From NCBI GenBank assembly GCA_002205125.1, contig NIOE01000002.1:434001-498000 (forward strand): a stretch of DNA of 64,000 bases. Direction: 5' to 3'. The notes beneath the pieces were generated by a model that saw only the letters and a list, made by a program, of their open reading frames with translations, did not search any database and had not been told where the DNA came from. Every line of letters starts with the position of its first letter. Position 1 is the stretch's first letter. The stretch comes from Roseateles noduli. GTDB lineage: Bacteria > Pseudomonadota > Gammaproteobacteria > Burkholderiales > Burkholderiaceae_C. The translations under genes were made by a program, and so were the position numbers. This document shows positions 17,253 through 29,395 of this stretch, piece after piece.

Positions 17253-17843
17253 ATGTCCGAATCTTCCGCGCCGGCCGTGGCCGGCCATCCGTCTGCGACC
17301 GCCCAGCCGGTCGCACCCGTTCCCCCTGAGTTCGACGACGCCACCCCGCCGCCGCTGTACCAGACGCTGGTCGGCGCCGGGGCGATGGTGGTCGGCGCGG
17401 TGATGGCCTTCGGGGCGTCCGCGATCCCGTCCGAGGCCGGCTACTCCGGCATCGGCCCGAACGCGCTGCCCTGGTTCGTCGCCGCGGTGTTGCTGATCTG
17501 CGGCGCCTGGCTGGTCTGGGAGTCGCGCAGCGGCGGTTTCCGCTCCATGGAGCCGCCGTCGGGCGCGCCCAAGGCGGACTGGCTGTCGGCGTCCTGGGTC
17601 GCCGGCGCCGTGATCGCGAACGCGTCGCTGATCACGGTCATCGGCTTCGTCCTGTCCTGCACGCTGTGCTTCGTGCTGGCCGTGCGCGGCCTGCGCCGCG
17701 CCGAGGGCAAGTCCCACGGCGGCGTGCGCCAGATCGTCATCGACACCGTCACCGGCCTGCTGATCGCGGCCCCGGTGTTCTGGCTGTTCAACAAGCTGCT
17801 CGCGCTCAACCTGCCCGCCATCACGGCCGGCGGCTGGCTGTAA
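17253..17843 (+). CDS. tctB: Tripartite tricarboxylate transporter small membrane subunit
   Basis: 196 residues with four hydrophobic segments (about 30-55, 66-90, 110-140 and 160-195) after a Pro-rich cytoplasmic N-terminus. This is the usual size and topology of TctB. It starts 15 bases after tctC and ends 18 bases before tctA, so the three are one transcription unit. Confidence 0.88.
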   Translation: MSESSAPAVAGHPSATAQPVAPVPPEFDDATPPPLYQTLVGAGAMVVGAVMAFGASAIPSEAGYSGIGPNALPWFVAAVLLICGAWLVWESRSGGFRSMEPPSGAPKADWLSASWVAGAVIANASLITVIGFVLSCTLCFVLAVRGLRRAEGKSHGGVRQIVIDTVTGLLIAAPVFWLFNKLLALNLPAITAGGWL

Positions 17844-17861
17844 CCCCACCGGAGTTCCTCC

Positions 17862-19382
17862 ATGCAAGACCTCTGGACCCACCTGATGGGCGGCTTCGTC
17901 ACGGCCGCCTCCGGCGCCAACCTGATGTGGGCCTTCGTCGGCTGCGCGCTCGGGACGGCGATCGGCGTGCTGCCCGGCCTCGGCCCGGCCGTGACCGTCG
18001 CCATGCTGCTGCCCATCACCGCGCAGGTCGATCCGACCGCGTCGATGATCTTCTTCGCCGGCATCTACTACGGCGCGATGTACGGCGGCTCGACCACCTC
18101 CATCCTGCTCAACACCCCCGGCGAGACCGGCACCATGGTGACGGCGCTGGAGGGCTTCAAGATGGCCCGCCATGGCCGCGCCGGCGCGGCGCTGGCCACG
18201 GCGGCGATCGGCTCGTTCTTCGCCGGGACCTTCGCCACCGTGCTGGTCACGCTGTTCGCGCCGGTGCTGGCGGACTTCGCCGTCACGCTCGGCCCGCCGG
18301 AGTACTTCTGCCTGATGCTGATCGCCTTCACCACCGTCTCCGCGGTGCTGGGCCAGAGCACGCTGCGCGGCATGACGGCGCTGTTCATCGGCCTGGCCAT
18401 GGGCCTGGTCGGCATGGACCAGCTCACCGGCCAGATCCGCTACACCGGCGGCGTGCCCGAGTTCATGGACGGCATCGAGACGGTGCTGGTCGCGGTCGGG
18501 CTGTTCGCGGTCGGCGAGACGCTCTACGTGGCGCTCTATGAGGGTCGCAGCAACCTGACGATGAACACCATGGGCCGCGTGCACATGACGCGCCAGGAGT
18601 GGAAACGCTCCATCCCGGCGTGGATGCGCGGCACGGCGCTCGGCTTCCCCTTCGGCGTGATCCCCGCCGGCGGCACCGAGATCCCGACCTTCCTGAGCTA
18701 TGCGACCGAGCGCAAGCTGTCCAAGCACAAGGAGGAGTTCGGCACCGTCGGCGCCATCGAGGGCGTGGCCGGGCCGGAGGCCGCCAACAACGCGGCCGTG
18801 ACCGGCACGCTGGTGCCGTTGCTGACGCTGGGCATCCCGACCTCGGTCACCGCGGCCATCCTGCTGTCTGCGCTGCAGAATTACGGCATCCAGGCCGGGC
18901 CGCAGCTGTTCGAGACCTCGTCGACGCTGGTGTGGGCGCTGATCGCGTCGCTGTACATCGGCAACGTGATGCTGCTGGTCCTGAACCTGCCGATGGTGGG
19001 ACTGTGGGTGAAGCTGCTGCGCATCCCGCGCGCGCCGCTGTACGCCGGCATCCTGATCTTCGCGACCGTCGGCGTCTACGGCATGCGCCAGAGCGCCTTC
19101 GACCTCTACGTGATGCTGGCCATCGGCCTGCTGGGCGTGGTGATGCGGCGCTTCGACTTCCCGACCGCGCCGGTCGTCGTCGGCATGATCCTGGGCCCGC
19201 TCGCCGAGGCGCACCTGCGCAACGGCGTCGCGATCGGCGGCGGGAACTGGAGCGTGTTCCTGCAGCGTCCGCTGTCGGCCTCGCTGCTGGCCATCGTCGT
19301 GATCGTGCTGCTGCTGCCGCGCGTCATGAAGTGGATGAGCGCGCGCAAGGCGCGTCAGCAGGCGGCGGTCGCCCTCGGCTGA
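17862..19382 (+). CDS. tctA: Tripartite tricarboxylate transporter large permease subunit
   Basis: 506-residue, roughly twelve-helix permease. The family signatures [25 protein letters not shown] and [19 protein letters not shown] near the N-terminus, and [12 protein letters not shown] in the second half, are characteristic of TctA. It is the energy-coupled channel of the TctCBA importer. A hairpin follows 21 bases after the stop. Confidence 0.94.
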   Translation: MQDLWTHLMGGFVTAASGANLMWAFVGCALGTAIGVLPGLGPAVTVAMLLPITAQVDPTASMIFFAGIYYGAMYGGSTTSILLNTPGETGTMVTALEGFKMARHGRAGAALATAAIGSFFAGTFATVLVTLFAPVLADFAVTLGPPEYFCLMLIAFTTVSAVLGQSTLRGMTALFIGLAMGLVGMDQLTGQIRYTGGVPEFMDGIETVLVAVGLFAVGETLYVALYEGRSNLTMNTMGRVHMTRQEWKRSIPAWMRGTALGFPFGVIPAGGTEIPTFLSYATERKLSKHKEEFGTVGAIEGVAGPEAANNAAVTGTLVPLLTLGIPTSVTAAILLSALQNYGIQAGPQLFETSSTLVWALIASLYIGNVMLLVLNLPMVGLWVKLLRIPRAPLYAGILIFATVGVYGMRQSAFDLYVMLAIGLLGVVMRRFDFPTAPVVVGMILGPLAEAHLRNGVAIGGGNWSVFLQRPLSASLLAIVVIVLLLPRVMKWMSARKARQQAAVALG

Positions 19383-19403
19383 CCCGACAGCATCCGCTTG
19401 AAC

Positions 19404-19433
19404 GACAAGGGCTCCGATGAGGAGCCCTTTGTC
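19404..19433. terminator. Intrinsic hairpin between tctA and hemH
   Basis: A GACAAGGGCTCC arm pairs with GGAGCCCTTTGTC (one-base bulge) around a GATGA loop, between two convergent genes. A short T stretch is present but no long U-run, so it probably works in both directions at moderate strength. Confidence 0.7.
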
Positions 19434-19456
19434 ATGGTGCGGCGAGGATCAGCGGA

Positions 19457-20557
19457 TCAGCGTGCGGCGCCCGCCATCGACGCCGCCTCGCGCTGACGGG
19501 CGAGGGCCGCGGCCTGCGCCTCGTCGGGCACGGCGGTCGTGGGCCAGCCCTGCAGGTGCTGCTCGGCGATCGCCGCCAGCGCGCGGATGTGGGCGGGTCG
19601 GTCGTTCAGGCAGGGGATGTAGCTGAAGCGCTGCCCGCCGCTGTGCAGGAAGGCTTCACGCGCTTCCATGTCGATCTCTTCCAGCGTCTCGATGCAGTCC
19701 GACGAGAAGCCCGGGCAGATCAGGTCGACCGACTTCAGTCCGCGTCCGGCGAGTTCGCGCAGTGTCGGCTCGGTGTAGGGCTCCAGCCAGCGCGCCTTGC
19801 CGAAGCGGCTCTGGAAGGTCACCTTGTACTGCGCCTCGGACAGCCCCAGCGCCTCGGCCAGCAGCCGGCCGGTCTTCAGGCATTCGCAGTGGTAGGGATC
19901 GCCCAGCGCCAGCGTGCGCGCGGGCATGCCGTGGAAGCTCATCACCAGCAGCTCGCCGCGGCCCTCGGCCTTCCAGTGGGTCCGCACGCTGTCGGCGAGC
20001 GCGGCGATGTAGCGCTTGTCGTCGTGGTAGCGGTTGACGAAGCGGAACTCCGGCAGATGCCGGTGTTCCAGCGACCAGCGCGCCACGTCGTCGACGACGC
20101 TGGCGGTCGTCGCGCCGGAGTACTGCGGATACGCCGGCAGCACCAGCACGCGGGTGGCGCCGTCGGCGCGCAGCGCGTCCAGTTGCGATGCGATCGACGG
20201 GTTGCCGTAGCGCATCGCAGGCAGCACCTTGACGCGATGGCCGTGTTCGCCGAGCTGGCCCTGCAGCAGCTTGGCCTGCTTCTTCGTCCAGACCATCAGC
20301 GGCGAACCGTCCTTGGTCCAGATGCTGGCGTACTTCTTCGCCGACTTGGCCGGACGCGTCCGCAGGATCACGCCGTGGAGGATGGGCCACCAGGCGGCCT
20401 TGGGGATCTCGATGACGCGCGGGTCGGACAGGAACTGCGCGAGATAGCGTCGCGTGGCCTCGGGGGTCGGCGCGTCGGGCGTGCCCAGGTTGACCAGCAG
20501 CACGCCGATGGTCGGCGCGCGTCCGTGCACGTGATCGGGTTCGGGACGGAAGCTCAT
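19457..20557 (-). CDS. hemH: Ferrochelatase
   Basis: 366-residue enzyme inserting Fe2+ into protoporphyrin IX, the last step of protohaem synthesis. Signatures are GVLLVNLGTPDAPTPEATRRYLAQFLSDPRV at the N-terminus, YPQYSGATTASV, the catalytic-type His in MSFHGMP, and CPGFSSDCIETLEEI. The start is the ATG at 20557; upstream codons belong to the cyclase frame. It begins five bases after the cyclase-FHA stop, so the two are probably co-transcribed. Confidence 0.95.
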   Translation of the reverse strand: MSFRPEPDHVHGRAPTIGVLLVNLGTPDAPTPEATRRYLAQFLSDPRVIEIPKAAWWPILHGVILRTRPAKSAKKYASIWTKDGSPLMVWTKKQAKLLQGQLGEHGHRVKVLPAMRYGNPSIASQLDALRADGATRVLVLPAYPQYSGATTASVVDDVARWSLEHRHLPEFRFVNRYHDDKRYIAALADSVRTHWKAEGRGELLVMSFHGMPARTLALGDPYHCECLKTGRLLAEALGLSEAQYKVTFQSRFGKARWLEPYTEPTLRELAGRGLKSVDLICPGFSSDCIETLEEIDMEAREAFLHSGGQRFSYIPCLNDRPAHIRALAAIAEQHLQGWPTTAVPDEAQAAALARQREAASMAGAAR

Positions 20558-20562
20558 CCGGT

Positions 20563-21501
20563 TCAGATCCCGCGGCGCATCATCGCCGACGTGGCGGCTT
20601 CCGCGAGGTGGATGACCTCGAAGCGCACGGTCGGGGCCTGCGACTCCGAGGCCGCGCCGCCCAGGCCGATGGCGCCCGCGCCGTGCAGCGTGCAGGAGCC
20701 GCGGCGCAGGCTCAGCGTCTGGCCGCCGGCGCCGAAGCGCACGAAGGTGCCGTTGTAGCTGAGGTCGGTCAGGGCGAAGCTGCTGCCCTGCCAGTCGATG
20801 CGCGCATGCGAGCGGCTGACGCGGACGTCGGTGATGCAGTAGGTCGCCTGCGTGCTGCGGCCCAGCACGATGGGCATCTGTTCGATGTCGAAGACGCGGT
20901 CCAGGTCCTGCCACACCAGCCGGATGCCTTCCGGCCCGGCGCTGCGGGCGATCTCGCCGAACTGCGTCGCACCCGGATCGCCCGAGCCCTGGTCCAGCAC
21001 GTAGATGTGGACCGGCTCGGCCCGGCCGCGCACGCTGATGTGGTCCAGGCTGCGGAAGCGCGCCTTCTGCGCGGCGGTCAGGCCGTTCACGACCTCGGCG
21101 GTCACGACGGTCTCGCCGTCGCCCGCATGGTCCAGCAGCCGGGCCGCGACGTTGACCGCGTCGCCGAAGCAGTCGCCGTGGATCTCGACCACCTCGCCGC
21201 GCGCCAGCGCGATCTGCAGGTGGGTATGACGCAGACGCTCGCTGCGCGCCGAGGTCTTCAGCAGCAGCTCTTGCATCCGCATCGCGGCCTTGATGCCGTC
21301 GCGCGGGTTGTCGAAGGCGGCCATCAGGCCGTCGCCCAGCGTCTTGATGATGTGGCCGCGGTTCTCTTCGACCGCCTGGCCGGTGAGGGCCACCGTCTGC
21401 GTCACCAGCCCCGAGGCTTCCGCATTTCCCAGCGTCTCGAACAGCGCCGTGCTGCCGCGCAAGTCGGCAAACAGGACGGTGCGCTCGCGGATCTGGGTCA
21501 T
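20563..21501 (-). CDS. Class III nucleotide cyclase domain fused to an FHA domain
   Basis: 312 residues. The N-terminal class III cyclase domain has metal-binding Asp13 (LFADLRGSTALF) and Asp57 (KTLGDGLMAAFD), and GDCFGDAVNVAARL around 109-122. The C-terminal forkhead-associated domain has GRS (214-216), SRSH (229-232) and NGT (250-252), the residues that bind phosphothreonine. The protein could thus couple Ser/Thr kinase signalling to cAMP or cGMP production. The ATG at 21501 is preferred over an upstream TTG. Confidence 0.85.
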   Translation of the reverse strand: MTQIRERTVLFADLRGSTALFETLGNAEASGLVTQTVALTGQAVEENRGHIIKTLGDGLMAAFDNPRDGIKAAMRMQELLLKTSARSERLRHTHLQIALARGEVVEIHGDCFGDAVNVAARLLDHAGDGETVVTAEVVNGLTAAQKARFRSLDHISVRGRAEPVHIYVLDQGSGDPGATQFGEIARSAGPEGIRLVWQDLDRVFDIEQMPIVLGRSTQATYCITDVRVSRSHARIDWQGSSFALTDLSYNGTFVRFGAGGQTLSLRRGSCTLHGAGAIGLGGAASESQAPTVRFEVIHLAEAATSAMMRRGI

Positions 21502-21683
21502 CGGCCTGACAGGGGACAAGATGTGATGGAAGTCTCAGTGTAGCCGCGCCACCCTGGGCCTCGCGTGGTGATAAGCCCTCGCCTTGGGGGCCTGTCGGCC
21601 CCTGTACGACACCTCCCCCCAACGGGCGGGCGAATGCCGTAACAAGCCTTTCGGGCGGCGAGGGTCGAAGACGGCGGCGCCAA

Positions 21684-21719
21684 GAAAAAACCGGCCCGCG
21701 TCCGAGGACGGGGCCGGTC
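21684..21719 (-). terminator. Rho-independent terminator of rpoD
   Basis: On the minus strand ACCGGCCCC and GGGCCGGT arms enclose an inner GTCC/GGAC stem and are followed by a run of T residues (A run at 21684-21690 on the plus strand). It lies about 50 bases after the rpoD stop. Confidence 0.88.
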
Positions 21720-21766
21720 TTTCGGCAAACCCGGTGCCCATTGCTGGGCCCCGGGGCCGGACTGGA

Positions 21767-24007
<2,241 letters not shown>

Positions 24008-24450
24008 GCAGTTCCTCGGTGGCTCGTGGGCCAGTAGGTGAATGCGGGGAAATCGCAGTGGGTGCAGGCAATGCAAACAGCCACCTGTCCCGCCGGCGCC
24101 CGCAAACTCCCGACACTTGCGGGCTATGCGGCGCGAGCGAGCCAGGCGGCTCGAACTCAGGCCCTGTGCGGCAGATCGGGGCAAACCGACTGCCATTCAA
24201 GGCTTTGCGCGTGAAGGTTAGCGTGAACCTTTGTTGTTGCAGCCCAGGCGGTGTAAGTTGGCCACTTTGTGTATGAACCCAGGGTCAGTGGGGGGCCGGG
24301 GACCGGTTGGCGCTGCGGTCACTCTTGACGCGCGAAAACCATAGATTATCTGCGAATTTTCCCGATCGGTCAAAAAGCAGGTTCGGATGGTTCGCTCAGG
24401 CCGTTGTTCGGCTGTTCGCTGGTTCGTTCAGGCGGCCGCCTGGTAGTTCT
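24008..24450. other. 443-bp gap between dnaG and rpoD
   Basis: No gene of convincing coding character, tRNA or repeat is seen here. The stretch holds the rpoD promoter at its dnaG-proximal end and a long rpoD leader of about 330 bases. No heat-shock promoter matching the sigma-32 consensus was noticed. Confidence 0.6.
24345..24373 (-). promoter_or_regulatory. Sigma-70-type promoter ahead of rpoD
   Basis: On the minus strand TTGACC (24368-24373), a 17-base spacer and GATAAT (24345-24350) form a strong -35/-10 pair. It lets rpoD be transcribed independently of dnaG. Confidence 0.75.
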
Positions 24451-26541
24451 TCAGGCGGCTTCCAGATCCCGGATCTGGCGCAGCAAGGCCTGGAACCTGA
24501 CCATGTCCGGCTGCGGGCTGCGCGCGATGCGGTCGGCCTCCGCACGGAGCTTGCCGACCCACAGCTTGCGCATCACCACGCGGAATTCGACCTCGACGTG
24601 TTCGTCCGGCGGCGGGGCGGTCAGCGGACCGCCGCTGACGCGCTGGGCCAGGTCCATCAGGTCGGCCTCCTGCAAGGCGATCTGCAGGACGGCCCACGGC
24701 GCGGGGCCGTTGTCGACCAGCGAACGTTCCAGCCACGCGATCAACTGGCCGTGTTCGCCGGGGAGCTCGTGCAGCAGCTGCAGGTCCTGCTCGCCGATCT
24801 GCTGCCAGAGCTCGCTGTGCAGGACCAGCATGCGGACCGCCAGATTCATCGGCGCGGGCGGCAGCTCCAGCGGCATGCCGATGGTCGGGTCCTGGTCGCG
24901 CTTGCGCCAGTCGCCCTTGCCCCCCTTGCCGCTCCAGTTGCCGCCGCCGCCCTTGCCCTTGTATTCGCCCTTGGGTACCCACTTTCTCTCTCCCTGGCCC
25001 TGGCCTTGTGGTTGGGGCGAGGGGGCGGCGCCGTAGGCGTCCGGGGGAATGTGGACGTCGTCCGCGCTGGCATGGGCCTCGTCGCCGTAGGCGGAGGCGG
25101 GAATGTCGAAGTACGGCTCGTCATGCAGGCCGTCGGCAGAGGGGGCAGAGGTTCTTGCCGCCGCCCTGGGCGCCGGTGCGGGCGCGGGGCGTTCCGCACG
25201 GGGGCGCGAGCCCGGCGCCGCGGGCGGCTGCGCGTTTGCCCACAAGACCTGCAGTTCAGCGTCCGGCAATTGCGCGCGGCGGGCGAGTTCGCCCAGCAAC
25301 TGCCGCTTCAGCAGCCCGTCCGGCAGCGCGGCCCACAGCGGCTTGGCGACGCTCAACATCTTCGCGCGGCCTTCCGGCGTGCCGAGATCGCAGCCGTCGG
25401 CGGCGGTTTCCATCAACTGGCGCGACAGCGGCACGGCGCCTTCGACGCAGCGTTCGAACGCGTCGGCACCCAGCTCGCGCACATACGAATCCGGGTCGTG
25501 CTCGGTCGGCAGGAACAGGAACTTGATCGTGCGCGTCTCGTTGGCGTGGGGCAGGGCGGCCTCCAGCGCGCGACCGGCGGCACGGCGTCCGGCGGCGTCG
25601 CCGTCGAAGCTGAACACCACCGACTCGGTGAAGCGGAACAGCTTCTGCACGTGTTCCGCTGTACACGCCGTGCCCAGCGTCGCGACCGCGTTGCCGAAGC
25701 CGTGCTGCGCCAGGGCGACGACGTCCATGTAGCCCTCGACGACCAGCGCGTAGCCGCGCCGGCGCATCTGCGGTCGGGCCTCGTACAGGCCGTAGAGCTC
25801 GCGACCCTTGTGGAAGACCGGCGTCTCCGGCGAGTTCAGGTATTTCGGTTCGCCCTTGTCCAGCACGCGGCCGCCGAAGCCGATGACTTCGCCCAGCACG
25901 TTGCGGATGGGGAACATCACGCGGTCGCGGAAGCGGTCGTAGCGGCGCTGTTCGGCCTCGCTCTTGCCGGGGTCGTCCTGCAGGATGACCATGCCGGTCT
26001 CGACCAGCAGCGGATCGTCGTAGGACGGGAAGGCGTTGGCCAGCGAGCGCCAGCCGTCCGGCGCGTAGCCCAGCCCGAACTGCAGCGCGATCTGGCCGGT
26101 CAGGCCGCGGCCCTTGAGGTATTCGATCGCGCGCGGGTTGGCCTTGAGCTGCTGGCGGTAGTGCTGGCCGGCCTTGGCCAGGACCTCGGTCAGCGTGGCC
26201 TGGCGCTGCTTCTGGGCCTTCTCGCGCTCGCGGTCCTGCGGGCTGCGGTCGTCCTCGGGCACCTGCATGCCGGCCTGCTGGGCGAGGTCCTTGACGGCGT
26301 CGATGAAACCGATGCCCAGATGCTCCATCAGGAAGCCGACGGCGTTGCCGTGCTGGCCGCAGCCGAAGCAGTGGTAGGTCTGGCGCGAGGGGCTGACCGT
26401 GAAGCTCGGCGACTTCTCGCCGTGGAACGGACACAGGCCCTTGTGGTTGATGCCGGCCTTCTTGAGGTCGACATGGCGGCCCACGATGTCGACGATGTCG
26501 ACGCGGGCCAGGAGGTCCTGAATAAAGCCGGGTGGGATCAC
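24451..26541 (-). CDS. dnaG: DNA primase DnaG
   Basis: 696-residue primase that makes RNA primers at the fork. Zinc ligands Cys37, His40, Cys58 and Cys61 lie in GLCPFHGEKSPSF and YHCFGCGQHG. The Toprim core has VVEGYMDVV and SFDGDAAG. A low-complexity linker (about 420-560; QPQGQGQGE, GKGGGGNWSGKGGKGDW) separates the catalytic region from the DnaB-binding C-terminal domain. The linker makes it longer than the 581-residue E. coli enzyme. The start is GTG (VIPPGFIQDLL), matching the family start. It lies nine bases behind the GGDEF-EAL gene and upstream of rpoD; rpsU is absent. Confidence 0.95.
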   Translation of the reverse strand: MIPPGFIQDLLARVDIVDIVGRHVDLKKAGINHKGLCPFHGEKSPSFTVSPSRQTYHCFGCGQHGNAVGFLMEHLGIGFIDAVKDLAQQAGMQVPEDDRSPQDREREKAQKQRQATLTEVLAKAGQHYRQQLKANPRAIEYLKGRGLTGQIALQFGLGYAPDGWRSLANAFPSYDDPLLVETGMVILQDDPGKSEAEQRRYDRFRDRVMFPIRNVLGEVIGFGGRVLDKGEPKYLNSPETPVFHKGRELYGLYEARPQMRRRGYALVVEGYMDVVALAQHGFGNAVATLGTACTAEHVQKLFRFTESVVFSFDGDAAGRRAAGRALEAALPHANETRTIKFLFLPTEHDPDSYVRELGADAFERCVEGAVPLSRQLMETAADGCDLGTPEGRAKMLSVAKPLWAALPDGLLKRQLLGELARRAQLPDAELQVLWANAQPPAAPGSRPRAERPAPAPAPRAAARTSAPSADGLHDEPYFDIPASAYGDEAHASADDVHIPPDAYGAAPSPQPQGQGQGERKWVPKGEYKGKGGGGNWSGKGGKGDWRKRDQDPTIGMPLELPPAPMNLAVRMLVLHSELWQQIGEQDLQLLHELPGEHGQLIAWLERSLVDNGPAPWAVLQIALQEADLMDLAQRVSGGPLTAPPPDEHVEVEFRVVMRKLWVGKLRAEADRIARSPQPDMVRFQALLRQIRDLEAA

Positions 26542-26550
26542 CTCGGGATT

Positions 26551-29169
26551 TTAAGGGATGGCCTGGGTGGGGAGCCCCGGAGCGATGTCCGGGCGACTAT
26601 CGGGAATGAGGTTGGGGATGACGTCAGGAAAGGGCGCGCGTGGTCGCGAAGGCGAGGGCGGCGGCGTGCGCCGCAGCGCCCAGTCGAGCAGCGCCTGCGG
26701 CGGCAGCGGTTCGCACAGGCCGCTGCCCTGGCCGACGTGGCAGCCCAGAGCGATGAGTGCCTGCGCGTGCGCCGGGGACTCGACGCCTTCGGCCACCAGT
26801 TCGCAGCCGAACTGTCCGGCCAGCGCGATCACGCCCTGCACCAGCGCGTGGTCTTGGGCGTCGACGAGCATGGTCTGCACGAACGAGCGGTCGATCTTGA
26901 GCTGGTCCAGCGGCAACTGCTTGAGCACCGACAGCGTCGCGTAGCCGGTGCCGAAGTCGTCCATCGCCAGGCGCAGGCCCAGGCGCTTGCAGTCGGTCAG
27001 CAGGCGGCGCGCGTGCGCGACGTCGTCGAGCGCGCTGGACTCCAGCAGTTCCAGCACGATCCGCTCCGGCGGCACGTCCGGATGGCGCGCCAGCAGCGCT
27101 TCGAGCCGCGGCACGAAAGCCGGCGCGGCCAGATGGCGCGGGCTGATGTTGACGCTGAGCTCCAGGTCCAGGCCTTGGGCGCGCCAGAGGCGGGCCTGCT
27201 CCAGCGCCTGCTCCAGCACCCAGTGGCCGAGCTGTGCGGCCATGCCGCTGTGTTCGACGGTCGGAAGGAAGGTGGCAGGCGCCAGCAGGCCGCGCTGCGG
27301 ATGGCGCCAGCGCAGCAGCGCTTCGGCGCCTAGCAGCGCACCGCTGACGAGGTCCAGCTTGGGCTGGTAATACAGGCAGAGCTCGCCGGCCTCCAGCGCC
27401 TGCTGCACGCGCAGCGCGGCCTGGGCCTGGGCCTCGCGGCTGCGGCGCTTCTCGACGTCGAAGAACTGCACGCCGTCGCGGCCGCTGCGCTTGACGCGGT
27501 AGAGCGCGTGCGCGGCGTGGCGCATGAGGGTCTCGGCCTCGCCGCCGTCCTGCGGGTACAAGGTCGCGCCGACGCTGGCGCTCAGGCGCAGCGCGCCGCC
27601 GAGGGCGTCTTCCGCGTCGACGGCGTGTCGCCCGGCGTCCGTGGCGTTGCCCGTGATGCCCGCACTGCCCGCACTGATGGCGCCGCCCTCGTCGTCCGGA
27701 TCGATCGGTCGACGCAGCACCTGCACGAGCCGGTCCAGCGCCTGCTGGGCTTCCTCGACGCTCTGCACGCGCAGCAGCAGGCCGAATTCATCGCCGCCCA
27801 GGCGGGCCACCTCGTCCGACCACTGCGGCGCCTGCCGCAGCGCCAGTGTCAGGCGCCGGGCGAGTTCCTGCATCGCCTGGTCCGCGCGGGCCACGCCGTG
27901 GCGTCGGTTGAACGCGGCGAAGCCGTCCAGGTCCACGCGCGCGACGCACAGCATGAAGCCCGGCCCCACCTGGCGGCTGGTCTGCAGCGCGGCCTGCAGC
28001 CGGCGCAGGAACTCCTGCTCGTTGGGCAGCCCGGTCAGCAGGTCGAAGCGGCCAAGGCGCTCCAGCGCCTGCTGCCTTTGCAGCTCCTGCGTCAGGTCGC
28101 TGAGCGCCAGCACGCGGTAGCGCGGCGGGCCTTCGGGTTCGGGGATGGAGGAGACGGTCAGCCGCAGCGTGCGCGGGAGGCCGCCGGCGGCGCGGACCTT
28201 GACCAGGCCCTGCCAGTGGCCGGCGGGATCGGCCAGCGCCTCGGCGATCGCTTCCGGATCGTGGCCGGCGCGGCGCAGCTGTGCCTCGTCCATCGGTAGC
28301 GCCGGGTGGCCCAGCATCTTGCGACGCAGCGCGTCGGCGGTGTCCGGCGTCGGATCGCCGTTCTCGATGACCAGCCCCGCAGGCGGCTCCAGCAGCGCGG
28401 CCATCAACGCCCAGTAGGCAGAGTTGGCGTCGAGCAGCCGATGGTCGAGGTCGGTGATCGCCAACCCCTCATGCAGATGCTGGAACAGGCCGCTGCTCAT
28501 CCGCTGGCGTTCTTCGGCGGTGCGGCGCCACTGGACGTCCTGCAGGCTCGCCAGCACCTGGCGGGCGCGGCCGCGCGGGTCGCGGCGCGCGACGCGCAGC
28601 CGCAGCTCGTGCCAGACCCAGCCGCCGTCCTCGTCGGGCAGGCGCAGCGCATGGTGCAGCGTGTCGGGTTCAGGGTCGGGTGTTGCCTCGCCGGCGAGGG
28701 CGTCAGGCTCGTCCGGACCCCGCCCGTTGGCCGTCGTGGCGCCGCCCTGCAGCAAGGCGGGCAGGCGCTCCTCCAGCTTCATCCGGTCGACGGCGTGGAC
28801 CTGCGCCAGCCACGCGAGCGGATCGGCGGGATCGAGCGGCCCCAGCCGCGACTGCCAGCCCGGCGACATCGCGACCGATTCGCCGGGGACCCATTGCGCC
28901 AGCGACAGGCCGGCGTCGTCGATCTTGGTGCGCCACTCGCGGCGCTCGTCGAGCGCGCGCCGCCGCAGCGTGCGGGCATGCAGCACCGCGCCCAGCCCGA
29001 GCAGCGGCAGCAGCCACCAGGCCACCGTGCGCCAGGCCGGCCAGACCGCGCCAGCGACCAACAGCAAGGCGGTGGCGCCGACCAGCAAGGCGGCCGGCGC
29101 GACCGCGGGCAGGCGGCGCGACGAGGCGGGCGGAGCCCAACCGGCGGGGGCGGACAACTCGGACTTCAA
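26551..29169 (-). CDS. Membrane GGDEF-EAL cyclic-di-GMP protein
   Basis: Up to 872 residues. Two hydrophobic segments (about 22-42 and 47-65) are followed by PAS-like regions (about 95-370), a GGDEF domain with intact RLGGDEF, and an EAL domain with intact AEALLRW and DDFGTGYATL. Both synthesis and hydrolysis of cyclic-di-GMP are therefore possible. A Pro-rich tail closes the protein. The first possible start is TTG without a clear ribosome-binding site, so the true start may lie inside. It immediately precedes dnaG on the same strand. Confidence 0.85.
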   Translation of the reverse strand: MKSELSAPAGWAPPASSRRLPAVAPAALLVGATALLLVAGAVWPAWRTVAWWLLPLLGLGAVLHARTLRRRALDERREWRTKIDDAGLSLAQWVPGESVAMSPGWQSRLGPLDPADPLAWLAQVHAVDRMKLEERLPALLQGGATTANGRGPDEPDALAGEATPDPEPDTLHHALRLPDEDGGWVWHELRLRVARRDPRGRARQVLASLQDVQWRRTAEERQRMSSGLFQHLHEGLAITDLDHRLLDANSAYWALMAALLEPPAGLVIENGDPTPDTADALRRKMLGHPALPMDEAQLRRAGHDPEAIAEALADPAGHWQGLVKVRAAGGLPRTLRLTVSSIPEPEGPPRYRVLALSDLTQELQRQQALERLGRFDLLTGLPNEQEFLRRLQAALQTSRQVGPGFMLCVARVDLDGFAAFNRRHGVARADQAMQELARRLTLALRQAPQWSDEVARLGGDEFGLLLRVQSVEEAQQALDRLVQVLRRPIDPDDEGGAISAGSAGITGNATDAGRHAVDAEDALGGALRLSASVGATLYPQDGGEAETLMRHAAHALYRVKRSGRDGVQFFDVEKRRSREAQAQAALRVQQALEAGELCLYYQPKLDLVSGALLGAEALLRWRHPQRGLLAPATFLPTVEHSGMAAQLGHWVLEQALEQARLWRAQGLDLELSVNISPRHLAAPAFVPRLEALLARHPDVPPERIVLELLESSALDDVAHARRLLTDCKRLGLRLAMDDFGTGYATLSVLKQLPLDQLKIDRSFVQTMLVDAQDHALVQGVIALAGQFGCELVAEGVESPAHAQALIALGCHVGQGSGLCEPLPPQALLDWALRRTPPPSPSRPRAPFPDVIPNLIPDSRPDIAPGLPTQAIP

Positions 29170-29334
29170 GGTGGGGGCGGCGTAGGAGGAAAAGAGCGGA
29201 TCCGCGCGCGGCGCGGAGGGGACCGGGCGGCATGCTAGCCGTGCGCCGGGGAGGCCCGGTCAGCGCTATCCCTGCCGGAGGGCGGCCTCCCCCCGGAATG
29301 AGGGTGCCCGTAGGAGGTAGTTTCTGAAATGCAG

Positions 29335-29356
29335 AAAGCCACCCGAGGGTGGCTTT
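29335..29356. terminator. Perfect hairpin downstream of the H-NS gene
   Basis: AAAGCCACCC and GGGTGGCTTT form a perfect ten-pair stem with a two-base loop, with terminal A/T runs on both sides. It can end transcription from the H-NS gene on the minus strand. Confidence 0.85.
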
Positions 29357-29395
29357 CATGGAACTGGAAGGCGCGCGGCCTTCGGTGCGCTGGCG

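Noticed and set aside
14084-17329. 1081-codon open frame on the plus strand
   Set aside because: It runs antisense to tctE and tctD and then out of frame through tctC. Those three genes have clear family motifs.
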